Shown in pieces: positions 44,316 to 53,509 of a DNA stretch of 64,000 nt. The DNA comes from Desulfurococcaceae archaeon (GTDB taxonomy: Archaea > Thermoproteota > Thermoprotei_A > Sulfolobales > Desulfurococcaceae), in assembly GCA_023269825.1 (NCBI GenBank), contig JAGDWI010000001.1, positions 616,492 through 680,491 of the forward strand, in the 5' to 3' direction. How positions within the stretch are numbered: the first letter of the stretch is position 1; each line of letters opens with the position of its first letter. Made by a program: the position numbers and the translations under genes. The notes under the pieces were generated by a model. The model was not told the origin of the DNA, did no database searches, and saw nothing but the letters and a program-made list of their open reading frames with translations.

Positions 44316-45518
44316 ATGCGAAGAGCATTCATAGTAGCACCAAATATTGGCCTATCGTTTGGTGGTGGAGGAGGTGTAAAGGTAGCTCTATACATGGCTC
44401 AAACACTCTTAGAGCATGGTTTGAAGGTTCATCTAATTGCTCTTAGTGGTCGGCGTATCGAGGAGCTGGATAGGGTTCACGGGACTAATTTACGAAGGTT
44501 CTATAGAGAGGGTAGAATAGTCTTAAATTACCTATTTGGTTTTGGAGAGAGTCCGAGAATTCCATTTCCAATAGCTGTAGGTCTCATAGCATCATACATA
44601 AGGAGGTTAGTTAGAGAGAACCTGCCTGATTTATTGATAATCCACGATGATGTACCAAAACTTGGCGAGGAGGTATTTAAGAGTGTTTTAAAGATTGTTC
44701 TATACTCTCACTTTCCATATGTTGCCCGAGTACGCTTTAACACTGTTGACGCTGTTGAGGTTGGGTTGGAGAAGTACCAGGGTTACAAGACGAGGCTCTA
44801 CTATGCAACTCTCAAGAGGGTAATATACTACAAAGACACGCCCAAGGAGGTAGAGCTCGTAGCCAACTCCACAATAACTAAGGCCTTCATGGAGCTTCTA
44901 TGGAGAAGAAACGTAAAGGTGCTATACCCTCCTATTACGTTTCAACCCAAACTCATAGAGAAACCTAAAAATGACTCTGTAATCATAGTTGGTGGACAGC
45001 CAAATAAGAGAATCGGTGAAGCTATAAAGGTCCTTGCCGAGTTAAAGAAGAGGAATAAGCCGGTGCCCAGACTATACGTTGTAGCACACCATTTTGTACC
45101 ATGGTATAGAGACTGGCTTATAAGCCTAGCCCACGAGCTCGAGCTACGGCGATACGTCCACTTCATGGAGCACATTCCAGAAGACGAGCTTATCAATATC
45201 TACACCTCCGCCAAAATCATCCTCAGCACTGCACACTTCGAGCCATTCGGAATGAGCATTGCAGAGGGAATGCTATTCCGCGATGTACCAATAGTATATA
45301 GAGGCGCTCTAAGCGGCCCATGGATAGACATAGTAGATAGGGGCAAATACGGAATAGGCTTTAGAACATTAGAAGAGCTCGCAGAAGCCATAGAACATGT
45401 GATAAACAACGAGGGAGAACTATTCGAGTTGCAAGATAAGGCTCTTGAGCGCTCGCATATATTTCTATTGAGTGCTTTCAAGAAAAAATTCATGGAGCTA
45501 ATAGAAGGTGTAATATAG
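44316..45518 (+). CDS. GT4-family glycosyltransferase (ALG11-like)
   Basis: A 400-residue GT-B enzyme with GLSFGGGGGVKVALYMAQ near the start, VLYSHFPYVARVRF, hinge LVANSTITKAFME, LYPPITFQ, and a donor site HFEPFGMSIAEGMLFRDVP. The overall plan, including YPP before the second domain and FEPFGMSIAEGM, resembles ALG11-type mannosyltransferases, which add mannose to lipid-linked oligosaccharides. This suggests lipid-linked glycan assembly, but sugar specificity is not proven. Confidence 0.88.
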   Translation: MRRAFIVAPNIGLSFGGGGGVKVALYMAQTLLEHGLKVHLIALSGRRIEELDRVHGTNLRRFYREGRIVLNYLFGFGESPRIPFPIAVGLIASYIRRLVRENLPDLLIIHDDVPKLGEEVFKSVLKIVLYSHFPYVARVRFNTVDAVEVGLEKYQGYKTRLYYATLKRVIYYKDTPKEVELVANSTITKAFMELLWRRNVKVLYPPITFQPKLIEKPKNDSVIIVGGQPNKRIGEAIKVLAELKKRNKPVPRLYVVAHHFVPWYRDWLISLAHELELRRYVHFMEHIPEDELINIYTSAKIILSTAHFEPFGMSIAEGMLFRDVPIVYRGALSGPWIDIVDRGKYGIGFRTLEELAEAIEHVINNEGELFELQDKALERSHIFLLSAFKKKFMELIEGVI

Positions 45519-45519
45519 C

Positions 45520-47268
45520 ATGCGCAGAAGCATAGAGAGAGCTGTTTCGAGGATAAGGGTGCCATTACTAACTATTCTAGATGTTTTACTGCTTTCTATC
45601 CTAGGCTTTAACATTGTGTACGATTTCTCAAAGTTACATAGCACCGTATACTATGATATTTTATCCTATGCGTCGGTTCTAGCCATCCCCATGTTGCTAC
45701 TCGTCGTCTTTTTCAATATCACGATCGCTGTACTCAATGTTGATGAAGGGAGGCTGACGCTCACCTGGGTTCTACTCATACCATTCATATATGTCATGGA
45801 AGCGCTGGTTAACTATCCCAATACATGGGCACGCGATGTCTACCTGCATGGGCAGATATGGGAGCTAGACGTCTATGGTGAGCTTTACTCGATTCACTAT
45901 CCGTATCCAAAGGAATACCCAGGCTTCTTCTTGATGCTATATGAGATATATAATGTCCTAGGCATAAGAGACACACGCGTTGCCAACCTCTTTGTATTTT
46001 ACCCAACATTAATGCTCGTTCTAATGATATTAATATATCTAGCTTCCCAAAGGATGTTTAGAAATAAAGTATACGCACTTATAACGTCAATTATGGCCTT
46101 CAACTTACTACAGTTCAACAGGAATGAACTCACATTTATTCATGCTAACACTAGGCTCTACGCACTAATACAGATGCTCTTGATATTCTATGCTTTGCTC
46201 TTACTACGTGGAAACAAGCACCAACTTGTTGCTCTCTTCATACCGGCGACTACGCTCGCGATTTCACATCCGCTATTTCAACTAGTGCCACTATCAATGT
46301 TGCTGTTCTTGGTCGTCCTAAGGATCCTCCCACGGCTTCGAGGAGGCAGGTATGAGTTTGAATCAAAATACCTTCCAACGTATCTTCTCCTCGTGGCATT
46401 AATATTGTTAGCATGGAATACTTATAATTACTACAATTATACCGTTAGAACAGGAATAGCATCGTTCTTTAATTACCTTTACCATGTAATGGGCTGGGAA
46501 TTAATATCAACTTCTATAACCATTAGAGAGGCTCTTCCACTTATGGGTATTTTCTTAAGAAACTACTATAAAGTCACGATTGCAGCAATAACGCTGATAG
46601 CATTGATATATGTGTTTAGGAGAATGCTGGATAATAAATTAAGTTACGAGGAAGCCGTCACATCCTCGTTAGCTGGTGCCATAGGAATCGTATTCCTTTC
46701 AACAGTATTTACTGCAAGCTTAGGTAACTCTATTGACAGAATGCTGATCTCGCTACCCATACCAATAACAATACTGTTCATAAAGGCTATTTCATCGTTA
46801 AACAGCTTAAAAATAAAATTGAATAACGCATGGAAACCTGTGGTAGTCGCAGCACTTGTTTTTACAACGCTTGCCGGGTACCTACTAGTCCACGAAGGAC
46901 CTGTTCTTCAAGCGGCAACAATACCTCTCGACAGCGCATCCCTATATATGAGAAACTATATGGACTCTGTAAATGACGTGACTGTTACATCGCCTTTCGA
47001 TATATACTATCGGTACTTTGATTCATCAGCCCCTATTAGAACAATCCGAATAGACCTTGTTAATAACCTTAGTGATGTAACCTCGGGTTTGCTTAGTAAT
47101 CAAGGCGTCAAAGTAGTAGACTTACGCTCAGTAATAATATGGGGGTTGAGATATGACGATCTACATCGTGCTCTAGGGGAATTTGATGCATTTATTCTCA
47201 CTCCTCTCAATAATCACTGTAGCTTGGTTTACAACAATGGAGTTTACGAGCGAGTATATATTGGGTGA
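45520..47268 (+). CDS. Polytopic membrane protein, likely GT-C glycosyltransferase-like
   Basis: A 582-residue membrane protein with about eleven or twelve hydrophobic helices. After two N-terminal helices comes a loop YVMEALVNYPNTWARDVYLHG, where an acidic residue after the first helices is typical of GT-C enzymes. The C-terminal part after the last helix (LVHEGPVLQAATI) is a small soluble domain outside the membrane. The ATG lies one base after the preceding GT gene stop. It may transfer from lipid-linked sugars, or act as a polymer handling protein; the family is not firmly identified. Confidence 0.75.
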   Translation: MRRSIERAVSRIRVPLLTILDVLLLSILGFNIVYDFSKLHSTVYYDILSYASVLAIPMLLLVVFFNITIAVLNVDEGRLTLTWVLLIPFIYVMEALVNYPNTWARDVYLHGQIWELDVYGELYSIHYPYPKEYPGFFLMLYEIYNVLGIRDTRVANLFVFYPTLMLVLMILIYLASQRMFRNKVYALITSIMAFNLLQFNRNELTFIHANTRLYALIQMLLIFYALLLLRGNKHQLVALFIPATTLAISHPLFQLVPLSMLLFLVVLRILPRLRGGRYEFESKYLPTYLLLVALILLAWNTYNYYNYTVRTGIASFFNYLYHVMGWELISTSITIREALPLMGIFLRNYYKVTIAAITLIALIYVFRRMLDNKLSYEEAVTSSLAGAIGIVFLSTVFTASLGNSIDRMLISLPIPITILFIKAISSLNSLKIKLNNAWKPVVVAALVFTTLAGYLLVHEGPVLQAATIPLDSASLYMRNYMDSVNDVTVTSPFDIYYRYFDSSAPIRTIRIDLVNNLSDVTSGLLSNQGVKVVDLRSVIIWGLRYDDLHRALGEFDAFILTPLNNHCSLVYNNGVYERVYIG

Positions 47269-47272
47269 TGCA

Positions 47273-47431
47273 ATGAAAATATTCAACTTGTTCCACGGTT
47301 TCGGCAACGTCGGCGATTTCACTGTTTTTAAGGGTACGATCAGGGTTTTTACGAAGGGTTGCTTCAGGTGTGGATGTTTCCATGATAGACCCTCGAGCTG
47401 TTCCAAACACCTGCTGGGTGCTACTATATAA
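47273..47431 (+). pseudogene. N-terminal fragment like a polysaccharide pyruvyltransferase
   Basis: ATG 47273 with a GGGTGAT site upstream starts MKIFNLFHGFGNVGDFTVFK, which resembles the start of CsaB/WcaK-type pyruvyltransferases (glycine-rich loop, then N-x-GD). The similarity fades after about 28 residues; the frame ends at 47431 after a Cys-rich stretch. A full enzyme would be about 350 residues. Probably a relic, identified from a short segment only. Confidence 0.3.
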
Positions 47432-47452
47432 TACCTTAATATTTAGAGTTGG

Positions 47453-48703
47453 ATGTATATGAGAATTCTAGCACTGGCTCATGGTCTAGGGTTTGGTGGG
47501 GCTCAAATATCTACATCGGAGTTTCTGGAGTGCCTCAGGGGAAGGCTCGACTTGAAACTCCTAGTTTGTAGCGGGGCCGACGAAAACTTCGCCTCTAATG
47601 CTACTTCCATGGGGATAGGAGTATATCATGCTCCCTGCAGGGTTAGTAGTGGCTACCCCGTAATGGACGTGAACAGCGCCAAGGATCTCATTAAATGGGC
47701 TGACATCGCTTGGATCACTGATGTGGAGTATTTGTCCGCGCTACTCATCAAGCAAATTAGGAACATTCCCGTAATCGCACATGTTCGCTCCTATGCACTG
47801 ATTTGTCCGTGGTGGGGTGCACTATATGGCTTTAGAGAGCCTTGCCTTGAGAAGTGTTCTACTTGGAGGATTACTAGGTGTAAGCAGGGGATAAACCTCG
47901 AGCTAGCAAAAATAGGTTTGCTTAGTAGTGCTAGGGCTAGGCTCTACTGGTTACTAGACTTCGTTAAGGGTCCTCTCGATTTCTTTAGGCGGTCTAGGCT
48001 AATGAATAGCGTTGCAGAGTCTATTGATGGATTTATAAGCGTTTCTAAAGCCTTGTGGGAAATTCACGTACGTCATTTACCCAGCCTTAGTAGCAAGCCG
48101 TTTAGCATCGTCTATAATCCTGTTACCGAGCCTCTAAAGTATGTTAAGCCAGACCCTCACGAACCTTATGGTGACTATGTCCTATATGCTTCTGGGTCTA
48201 ACCCTGATAAAGGCCCCCACCTATTGTTGGAGGCTTGGCAGGAGGTTCCTAGGGAGTTTGGAAATCTGAAGCTTTATATGGTTGGGTGTGGGGGTTCTTG
48301 GGTTGAGAGGCTGGCTAAGAGGATGGGTTTGAGAAATGTTATTTTCTTTGGTAAGCTTCCTCCGGATGAGTATTATAGGCTTATGTATAGGGCTAGAGCG
48401 GTTGTTATGCCTTCTATTTGGCCTGAGCCTTTTGGTAGAATACCTGTTGAGGCTAATAGGCTTGGGGTTCCAGCTGTTGTTAGCTCTGCAGGTGGCTTAC
48501 CCGAGACTATTGTTGATCGTGTTACAGGCTACATCTTTAAGGCTGGCGATGTTGATGATCTTGCTGAGAAGGTTGCGAGGGTTTTAAAGAGGAATTTCGA
48601 TAAAGAGGAGATTATTAGACATAGCTATGAGAAAATTAATCCGCAGAGAGAGGTGGAGAAACTAGTCGGGTTCTTTGAGAATGTGATTAGTTATGGTGAA
48701 TAG
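47453..48703 (+). CDS. GT4-family glycosyltransferase
   Basis: A 416-residue GT-B enzyme: MRILALAHGLGFGGAQISTS at the start (ATG 47459 may be the real start), VIAHVRSYALICPWWGALYG, a hinge FISVSKALWEIHVRH and VYNPVTEP, donor loop ASGSNPDKGPHLLLEAW and the E-x7-E site IPVEANRLGVPAVVSSAGG. The cysteine-rich segment CLEKCSTWRITRC in the middle is found in some bacterial and archaeal relatives. It overlaps the FkbM-like gene by eleven bases. Confidence 0.9.
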   Translation: MYMRILALAHGLGFGGAQISTSEFLECLRGRLDLKLLVCSGADENFASNATSMGIGVYHAPCRVSSGYPVMDVNSAKDLIKWADIAWITDVEYLSALLIKQIRNIPVIAHVRSYALICPWWGALYGFREPCLEKCSTWRITRCKQGINLELAKIGLLSSARARLYWLLDFVKGPLDFFRRSRLMNSVAESIDGFISVSKALWEIHVRHLPSLSSKPFSIVYNPVTEPLKYVKPDPHEPYGDYVLYASGSNPDKGPHLLLEAWQEVPREFGNLKLYMVGCGGSWVERLAKRMGLRNVIFFGKLPPDEYYRLMYRARAVVMPSIWPEPFGRIPVEANRLGVPAVVSSAGGLPETIVDRVTGYIFKAGDVDDLAEKVARVLKRNFDKEEIIRHSYEKINPQREVEKLVGFFENVISYGE

Positions 48704-49289
48704 GTATAGGAAACACCTTCTCGAAGGCTTAATGTATTACATGAAATCTATCCTATTTACAAGGCCTGTGAGGAGAATCATTATTCGCTTCATTAGAAGG
48801 GTTTTAATGCGTAAATATCACGAGTTTAAGCCATGGAGCGTGTTTATGATCCTTAACCGTGAAGTAGGAGCGATGCTGGTACATGGTTCGGGGTATTACA
48901 TATATGCTTACAGGTATGAAGAAAAACCTTCAAGCCTATTTAAGTGTTTGTTGAAGGCGTTGAGTCGCGGTGTTTTTGTCGATGTTGGGGCTCATATTGG
49001 TTTCTACACCGTTTTGGCTGCTAGACATGGTTGGAAAGTTGTCGCTTTCGAGCCTAACCCTATAAACGTGATCCTTTTGAGGTATAACATTGCTCTTCAT
49101 GGTGTTGGGGATAGAGTTGTAATTGTTGGTAAGGCTGTGGGTGATGTTCATGGCCAGGCAAGCTTCTCAATATCCTCTAGCCCTTCTGAAAGCTCTTTCA
49201 CGAAGTATTTGAGGAGCGAGTTAAAGTTGCTTGATATTGTTGTTGAGGTTACGACTATAGACAAGGGAGAAAGGGTGCTTGTGCTATGA
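48693..49289 (+). pseudogene. FkbM-family methyltransferase, C-terminally truncated
   Basis: SAM-dependent methyltransferase that would cap a sugar. The first SAM motif is clear, GVFVDVGAHIGFYTVLAA, followed by VVAFEPNPINVILLRYNI and VVIVGKAVGDVHGQASFSI. In full-length relatives the next part is TTIDKL and then LIKIDVEGAE; here the protein stops at TTIDKGERVLVL, exactly where the next gene starts (ATGA overlap). Roughly 60-80 residues that complete the fold are missing, so activity is doubtful. The overlap looks natural, so the fusion point was either selected or formed by a clean deletion. Confidence 0.65.
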
Positions 49290-50596
49290 GTAGGCGTGAA
49301 CGGGTTATTGGAGTAGTGGGGCTGGGTTATGTGGGCTTGGCTTATGCACTTGGTTTTTCCATGTATGGATTCAGGGTTAGGGGTGTCGATATAGATGGCG
49401 AGAGGGTTAAGAGTATAGAGAACGGTCTAGTTAATGGTTTCGGTGGAGAGGCGTTATTGAAGGTTATTCAGAATGGCTCACTAAAAGTGTCAACGAGCTA
49501 CGAGGTTCTCGAGGACGCTGATGTAGTGTTCATAGTGACTAATACTCCTACAAAGCCTGATGGTTTGCAGGACTTGTCGCAAGTAGTATCCGCATTGGAG
49601 AGCCTGGCCGGGGTTTGGCGGAAGACACACTTCAATTATAGGGTCATAGTATTAAAGTCCACTGTGCTACCTGGAACCACGAGGGCCCTAGCTGAATACG
49701 CTAGGCGTGAACTAGGCCTACCAATACCCGACCGAGTAGGCTTCGCCCATAACCCAGAGTTCCTCAGAGCTGACAGGGCTCTAGAGGACGTGCTTAGACC
49801 ATCTAGAGTCGTCGTTGGAGGGATTGATGAGAGATCTTCCATTTACATAGTTGATTTGTTCAGGGAGTTTTACCGAAGGGTTGGCTATGAGCCACCGATA
49901 TATACTGTGTCTCCCGAAGAGGCCGAGCTAGTAAAGTACGCGTCCAATGTCTTCCTAGCACTGAAGACGGTTTACGGCAATCTGATTGGGCTGCTCTGCA
50001 GGCAAATAGATAACTGTGACGCGTGGAGGGTGATGAGTATTGTTGGATTAGACCCTAGGATAGGTAGAAGCCATATACTACCTGGGATGCCGTATGGAGG
50101 CCCCTGCTTAGTAAAAGACACCCTCGCCTTTGGAAGATTCATGTTGGAGAAGACGGGCTTAGACTTCGTTAAGCACATACACGACTATAACGAGCTATTA
50201 ATAGAAAAGGTTGTCGAGCACTTGGACAGCGAGCTAAACGGATTACAAGGGAGGAAAATAGCAGTGCTCGGTGTCTCATACAAGCCTAACTCACCAGATG
50301 TCAAGGACTCGCCAGCTATAAAACTATGCGAGAAGTTGCTGTCCAAGAACGCGATAGTGTATATACACGATGTGAACAGGGAAGCCGTTGAAAAAGCCAA
50401 GGCCATTCTAAGCGGAGTCAAAGCCCTTGAGACCATGGAGAAGCTGAAAGAAGTCGATGCAGTTATAGTAACCCTAGGCTACAATGAATATAGGCTAATC
50501 CCACCAGATGTATACGATAATGCATTAGTAATCGATATGACAGGCGTGGTAACATATGAGAAAGCGCGTAGATTCTACACAAGCAATACTAGATAA
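49286..50596 (+). CDS. Nucleotide-sugar dehydrogenase (UDP-glucose/UDP-HexNAc 6-dehydrogenase family)
   Basis: NAD-dependent enzyme making a uronic acid nucleotide for the glycan. It has the Rossmann motif VVGLGYVGLAYALGFSMYG at the N-terminus, FAHNPEFLRADRALEDVL, the catalytic cysteine in PYGGPCLVKDT, and a C-terminal domain with LGVSYKPNSPDVKDSPA. All 436 residues fit the family and the site is intact. ATG 49286 overlaps the FkbM gene stop. It may make UDP-glucuronate or UDP-ManNAcA; the sequence does not settle it. Confidence 0.92.
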   Translation: MSRRERVIGVVGLGYVGLAYALGFSMYGFRVRGVDIDGERVKSIENGLVNGFGGEALLKVIQNGSLKVSTSYEVLEDADVVFIVTNTPTKPDGLQDLSQVVSALESLAGVWRKTHFNYRVIVLKSTVLPGTTRALAEYARRELGLPIPDRVGFAHNPEFLRADRALEDVLRPSRVVVGGIDERSSIYIVDLFREFYRRVGYEPPIYTVSPEEAELVKYASNVFLALKTVYGNLIGLLCRQIDNCDAWRVMSIVGLDPRIGRSHILPGMPYGGPCLVKDTLAFGRFMLEKTGLDFVKHIHDYNELLIEKVVEHLDSELNGLQGRKIAVLGVSYKPNSPDVKDSPAIKLCEKLLSKNAIVYIHDVNREAVEKAKAILSGVKALETMEKLKEVDAVIVTLGYNEYRLIPPDVYDNALVIDMTGVVTYEKARRFYTSNTR

Positions 50597-50628
50597 CATG
50601 ACAATATAAAAACTAGAAGTTGTTTGAG

Positions 50629-50919
50629 CTAATTCTTTCTACTCTTCAATCCTCCACACGTGTAGAGTTTTCCCGGGTCTTGGCATTGAGCATAGCCTAA
50701 ATCATCTTGCTCACCTATACCGAGAATTTTTGCTGATACCCCTTTGAGGAGTGGCGATAACAGTGTTAGCATTGAGCTTAGTGCGTGTATACATATACCC
50801 TTCCCCGCATCAGATACGTAGAACCTCTCTACAGTGAAGCAGTCGCCTAGTTTATAGCCCATAGTGCAGTTCACCTTAACCTCCTTAACACATACTCTAA
50901 CCCTGTACAGAGGGCTCAT
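50629..50919 (-). CDS. TIGR04076-family small protein
   Basis: A 96-residue cysteine-containing protein of unknown role. The family pattern is visible: YRVRVCVKEVKVNC, GYKLGDCFTVERFYV, GICIHALSSMLTLLSPLLKG, and GYAQCQDPG before the last strand. ATG 50919 has AAGGGGTGG three bases before it, so I prefer it to ATG 50967. The end reads TCGGLKSRKN, where relatives usually have a strand, so the C-terminus may be altered. It is on the minus strand, the only gene so oriented in this part of the island. Confidence 0.7.
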   Translation of the reverse strand: MSPLYRVRVCVKEVKVNCTMGYKLGDCFTVERFYVSDAGKGICIHALSSMLTLLSPLLKGVSAKILGIGEQDDLGYAQCQDPGKLYTCGGLKSRKN

Positions 50920-51205
50920 AGACCACCCCTTCTCCAATAACTCTCTAAACTTGCTTATTTTTCTCATGTTGCATCCAGGGATTTAGAGCCATATACCTCT
51001 CCTCTACCAGGCCCTACTCCTACTTGAAGCCTTGTTTGCTACCGGGGTTTTCCTAGGGCTTCTAGTCTCACTCGTAGATTGACTTGCACCCTGCGAGCAT
51101 GGCTTCTAGTCCATGTTTAACCCCTGCTTCATAGTGAACTTGATGATGGACTTTGCACGCCTGGCATTGTGTAGAGCACTGAGTTGGGTTTGCACATGTG
51201 TAACA

Positions 51206-51385
51206 TGGTGAAATGAGGAAAAGGGGGTTTGTGTATAGCGTGGTTGAGTCACGCGACTTGTTAATGTGCGTCAATGCCTGGTCTGTGGTGGAGAGCTGGT
51301 TTCCGAGTGTTTTGGAGTGGATGGTACATGTGTTAAACTAGTATTAAACAAGTGTGAAGAAAGCATGGGACAGTCTCCCGTGGTG
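51206..51385 (+). repeat. Copy A of a diverged direct duplication with a conserved hairpin
   Basis: The core 51239-51313 aligns without gaps to 51662-51736 over 75 bases: 51 identical, and 21 of 24 differences are transitions (hand count). Looser similarity goes on at both sides (GTGAAATGAG upstream, CTCCCGTGGTG downstream). A stem GCGTG/CACGC with a seven-base loop lies at 51238-51254. CGACTTGTTAATGTGC at 51254-51269 has an exact inverted copy at 51533-51548. Confidence 0.6.
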
Positions 51386-51532
51386 AAGTATGATGGGGGT
51401 GTGTTTCTTCGGGAACCATGTGTAAGCCTTAGACAAGTCTGAAACACGCTTGAAACATGCCTGTGACAGCCATGGGTAGGCGCAGTCATTGTATTAGCTG
51501 TTCTCTCGTCGTGGAGTATACTACTCTGGAGA

Positions 51533-51548
51533 GCACATTAACAAGTCG
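51533..51548 (-). repeat. 16-base exact inverted copy of part of copy A
   Basis: GCACATTAACAAGTCG here is the exact reverse complement of 51254-51269, 263 bases away. The sequences around the two sites are not alike, so this is either a small inverted repeat or all that is left of a third copy of the duplicated unit in the other orientation. Confidence 0.6.
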
Positions 51549-51635
51549 AATCCGCCAATTATAGTTTCAACGACGAGCCCGCATGCTTAGCCTATGTATG
51601 GTCTATATAGGAGCACGTTAAACCTAACATTGTTC

Positions 51636-51822
51636 AACAAGTGAAATGAGTTAGAATGCTGCGTGGCTAAATCATGCAACTTGCTAATGCATACCAATAC
51701 ACATCCTATGGTGGACAACCAGTCTCCAAGTGTTTTAGGTTGTCTCACTATGGAAAATGGAAAGTGTTAAAAATGTATTATACATGTATTATAAAAGCCT
51801 GAAACACTCCCCCGTAGTGTTG
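51636..51822 (+). repeat. Copy B of the diverged direct duplication
   Basis: Second copy, 423 bases downstream of copy A in the core. The hairpin of copy A is kept: GCGTG at 51661-51665 and CATGC at 51673-51677 still pair, with one G-T wobble in place of G-C. The dominance of transitions (G to A and T to C from A to B) is what wobble-tolerant pairing would allow, but also what simple deamination would give. Confidence 0.6.
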
Positions 51823-51823
51823 A

Positions 51824-51989
51824 TCAAGCGGGTGTAGTGATCGAGTTGTCCCTGTCCATGACTTGTTTCATGACTTGTTTCATTATGTTTTTCATGACCT
51901 TTTCGACTACTTGTCTCATGACTTGTTTGATTACGTGTTTCATGTGCTTTTTGATAGGCTTTTTCATGAATTTTTCGCTTACTAGTTAC
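51824..51989 (-). repeat. 24-base tandem repeat with a 47-residue frame on the minus strand
   Basis: The plus strand carries five 24-base units in a row from 51870 to 51989, each starting ATG (ATGACTTGTTTCATTATGTT type), after a 12-base half unit at 51858. As 24 is a multiple of three, frames stay open on both strands. On the minus strand a 47-residue frame (51967-51824) reads as an amphipathic helix with KQVM repeats (VIKQVMRQVVEKVMKNIMKQ); the plus strand gives a hydrophobic Cys-rich frame. Neither has a ribosome site. It may be only a minisatellite. Confidence 0.55.
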
Positions 51990-52066
51990 TAAGGCTTAAA
52001 AAGAGCTCAGTCTAAGCTACAACTAGAACCCATCACAAATCAGAAAAGAGAAGATGTAACATGGAG

Positions 52067-52348
<282 letters not shown>

Positions 52349-52439
52349 ATCAAGCGTAGATAATAGTGTCGAGGATTATAAATGCTTTGATAAAGGGCTG
52401 AATAGTGTAAACTTTCCTCCAGCGGACTATATAGTGTCA

Positions 52440-53232
52440 ATGGGTGGTATAAACCGCAGTAAACAACCTATAGTAGCAGTACATATACCGTTACCGTGGG
52501 AGCCCCGAGGAAAAAGTAGCGTTTCTATAGCACACTACTCAACATACTCAGTTACCTGGCTGGAAGGGATTTGGGTTTAAGGATCTCGACTAGGTTAACT
52601 AAGAGAAGCTACTGGGAGAGCCGCTGTAAACTTAGACTCAGAGCCCCTTGTAGCTAAAACAGTAGCGTACCCAACCCTGGCAGCGTGGTGTCATTTAACA
52701 AAGCTAGAAGCATCTGACGAGGCTTCATCTTGGAACATCTTCTACTCGAACTCGGCACGGCTACTAGGCTAAAACGTGACTTTGGGGACCAACATTATCT
52801 CAGCCATGAATATTACCCACGCTGGGCTCTCACATCCCCTTTCATGCATATTCTCGCACTATAATTCAACTACTCTACCCACTACACAATACGGCCTCCT
52901 CTACACTCGTGCTCCAGACGTCTACTTTAATACCCATGCACAGCTGGGAATGCAACTACATACCACACGCTAGATATAGACACCTATACGTGCCTAGTCA
53001 AGAGTCCACTATTGGTACACTGGGGTGATATTGTGGTAGCAGTACGTAGTCAAAATTAAAAGGGCTGTATTGCAGAAACTTCGCTTACACTATGCCCCCT
53101 AAAGGCTTAGCTCCTGGAAGCATTAAGGCCGTTATGGAAGAGGACAAGATCTATTATTATATCAATGTGGAGAGTAATAGGCTGATCTGCACAGTATGTC
53201 CCCACTACACACCGCAGGCTGTAATTCAGTAA
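52440..53232 (+). pseudogene. Series of short protein-like frames, possible decayed gene
   Basis: Four stretches follow one another in different frames: 52440-52580 (IPLPWEPRGKSSVSIAHYST), 52595-52770 (AVNLDSEPLVAKTVAYPTLA, EASSWNIFYSNSARLLG), 52776-52973 (TNIISAMNITHAGLSHPLS) and 53092-53232 (46 residues, ATG start, SIKAVMEEDKIYYYINVE, ICTVCPHYTPQ). The composition looks protein-like, so they may be pieces of one or two lost genes. I cannot name a family. The remaining bases 53233-53509 show nothing I can support beyond an A/T-rich lead to the next gene. Confidence 0.25.
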
Positions 53233-53509
53233 ATCGAACACGGCACTAGAAGTTAAGTTTAAAAGAGCCCTACTAGTAAGCTTTATATCAAGCTAGAAGC
53301 GTCATTAATTTAAAGCAACGGAGATCCTTGAGGTCGAAGACCTCTCATAATAAAATCTTAGAGACTATTGCAGTGGGATTTAGATCTATTACGAAGCAGC
53401 CTATATATTAAGTAGAGGGGTTGATGTCTCCATAACCCTGATTTACACGAGATATATGAACAAAGAAATTTCTACTTAGAGTTTTAAAAGTTCTTTATTT
53501 ATAAGAACT

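Noticed and set aside
51068-51489. Two minus-strand frames in the gene desert
   Set aside because: No ribosome site or family features; the first runs through the duplicated element, where copy B gives a mostly different protein.
51858-51989. CRISPR array
   Set aside because: The repeats are head-to-tail 24-base units without spacers.
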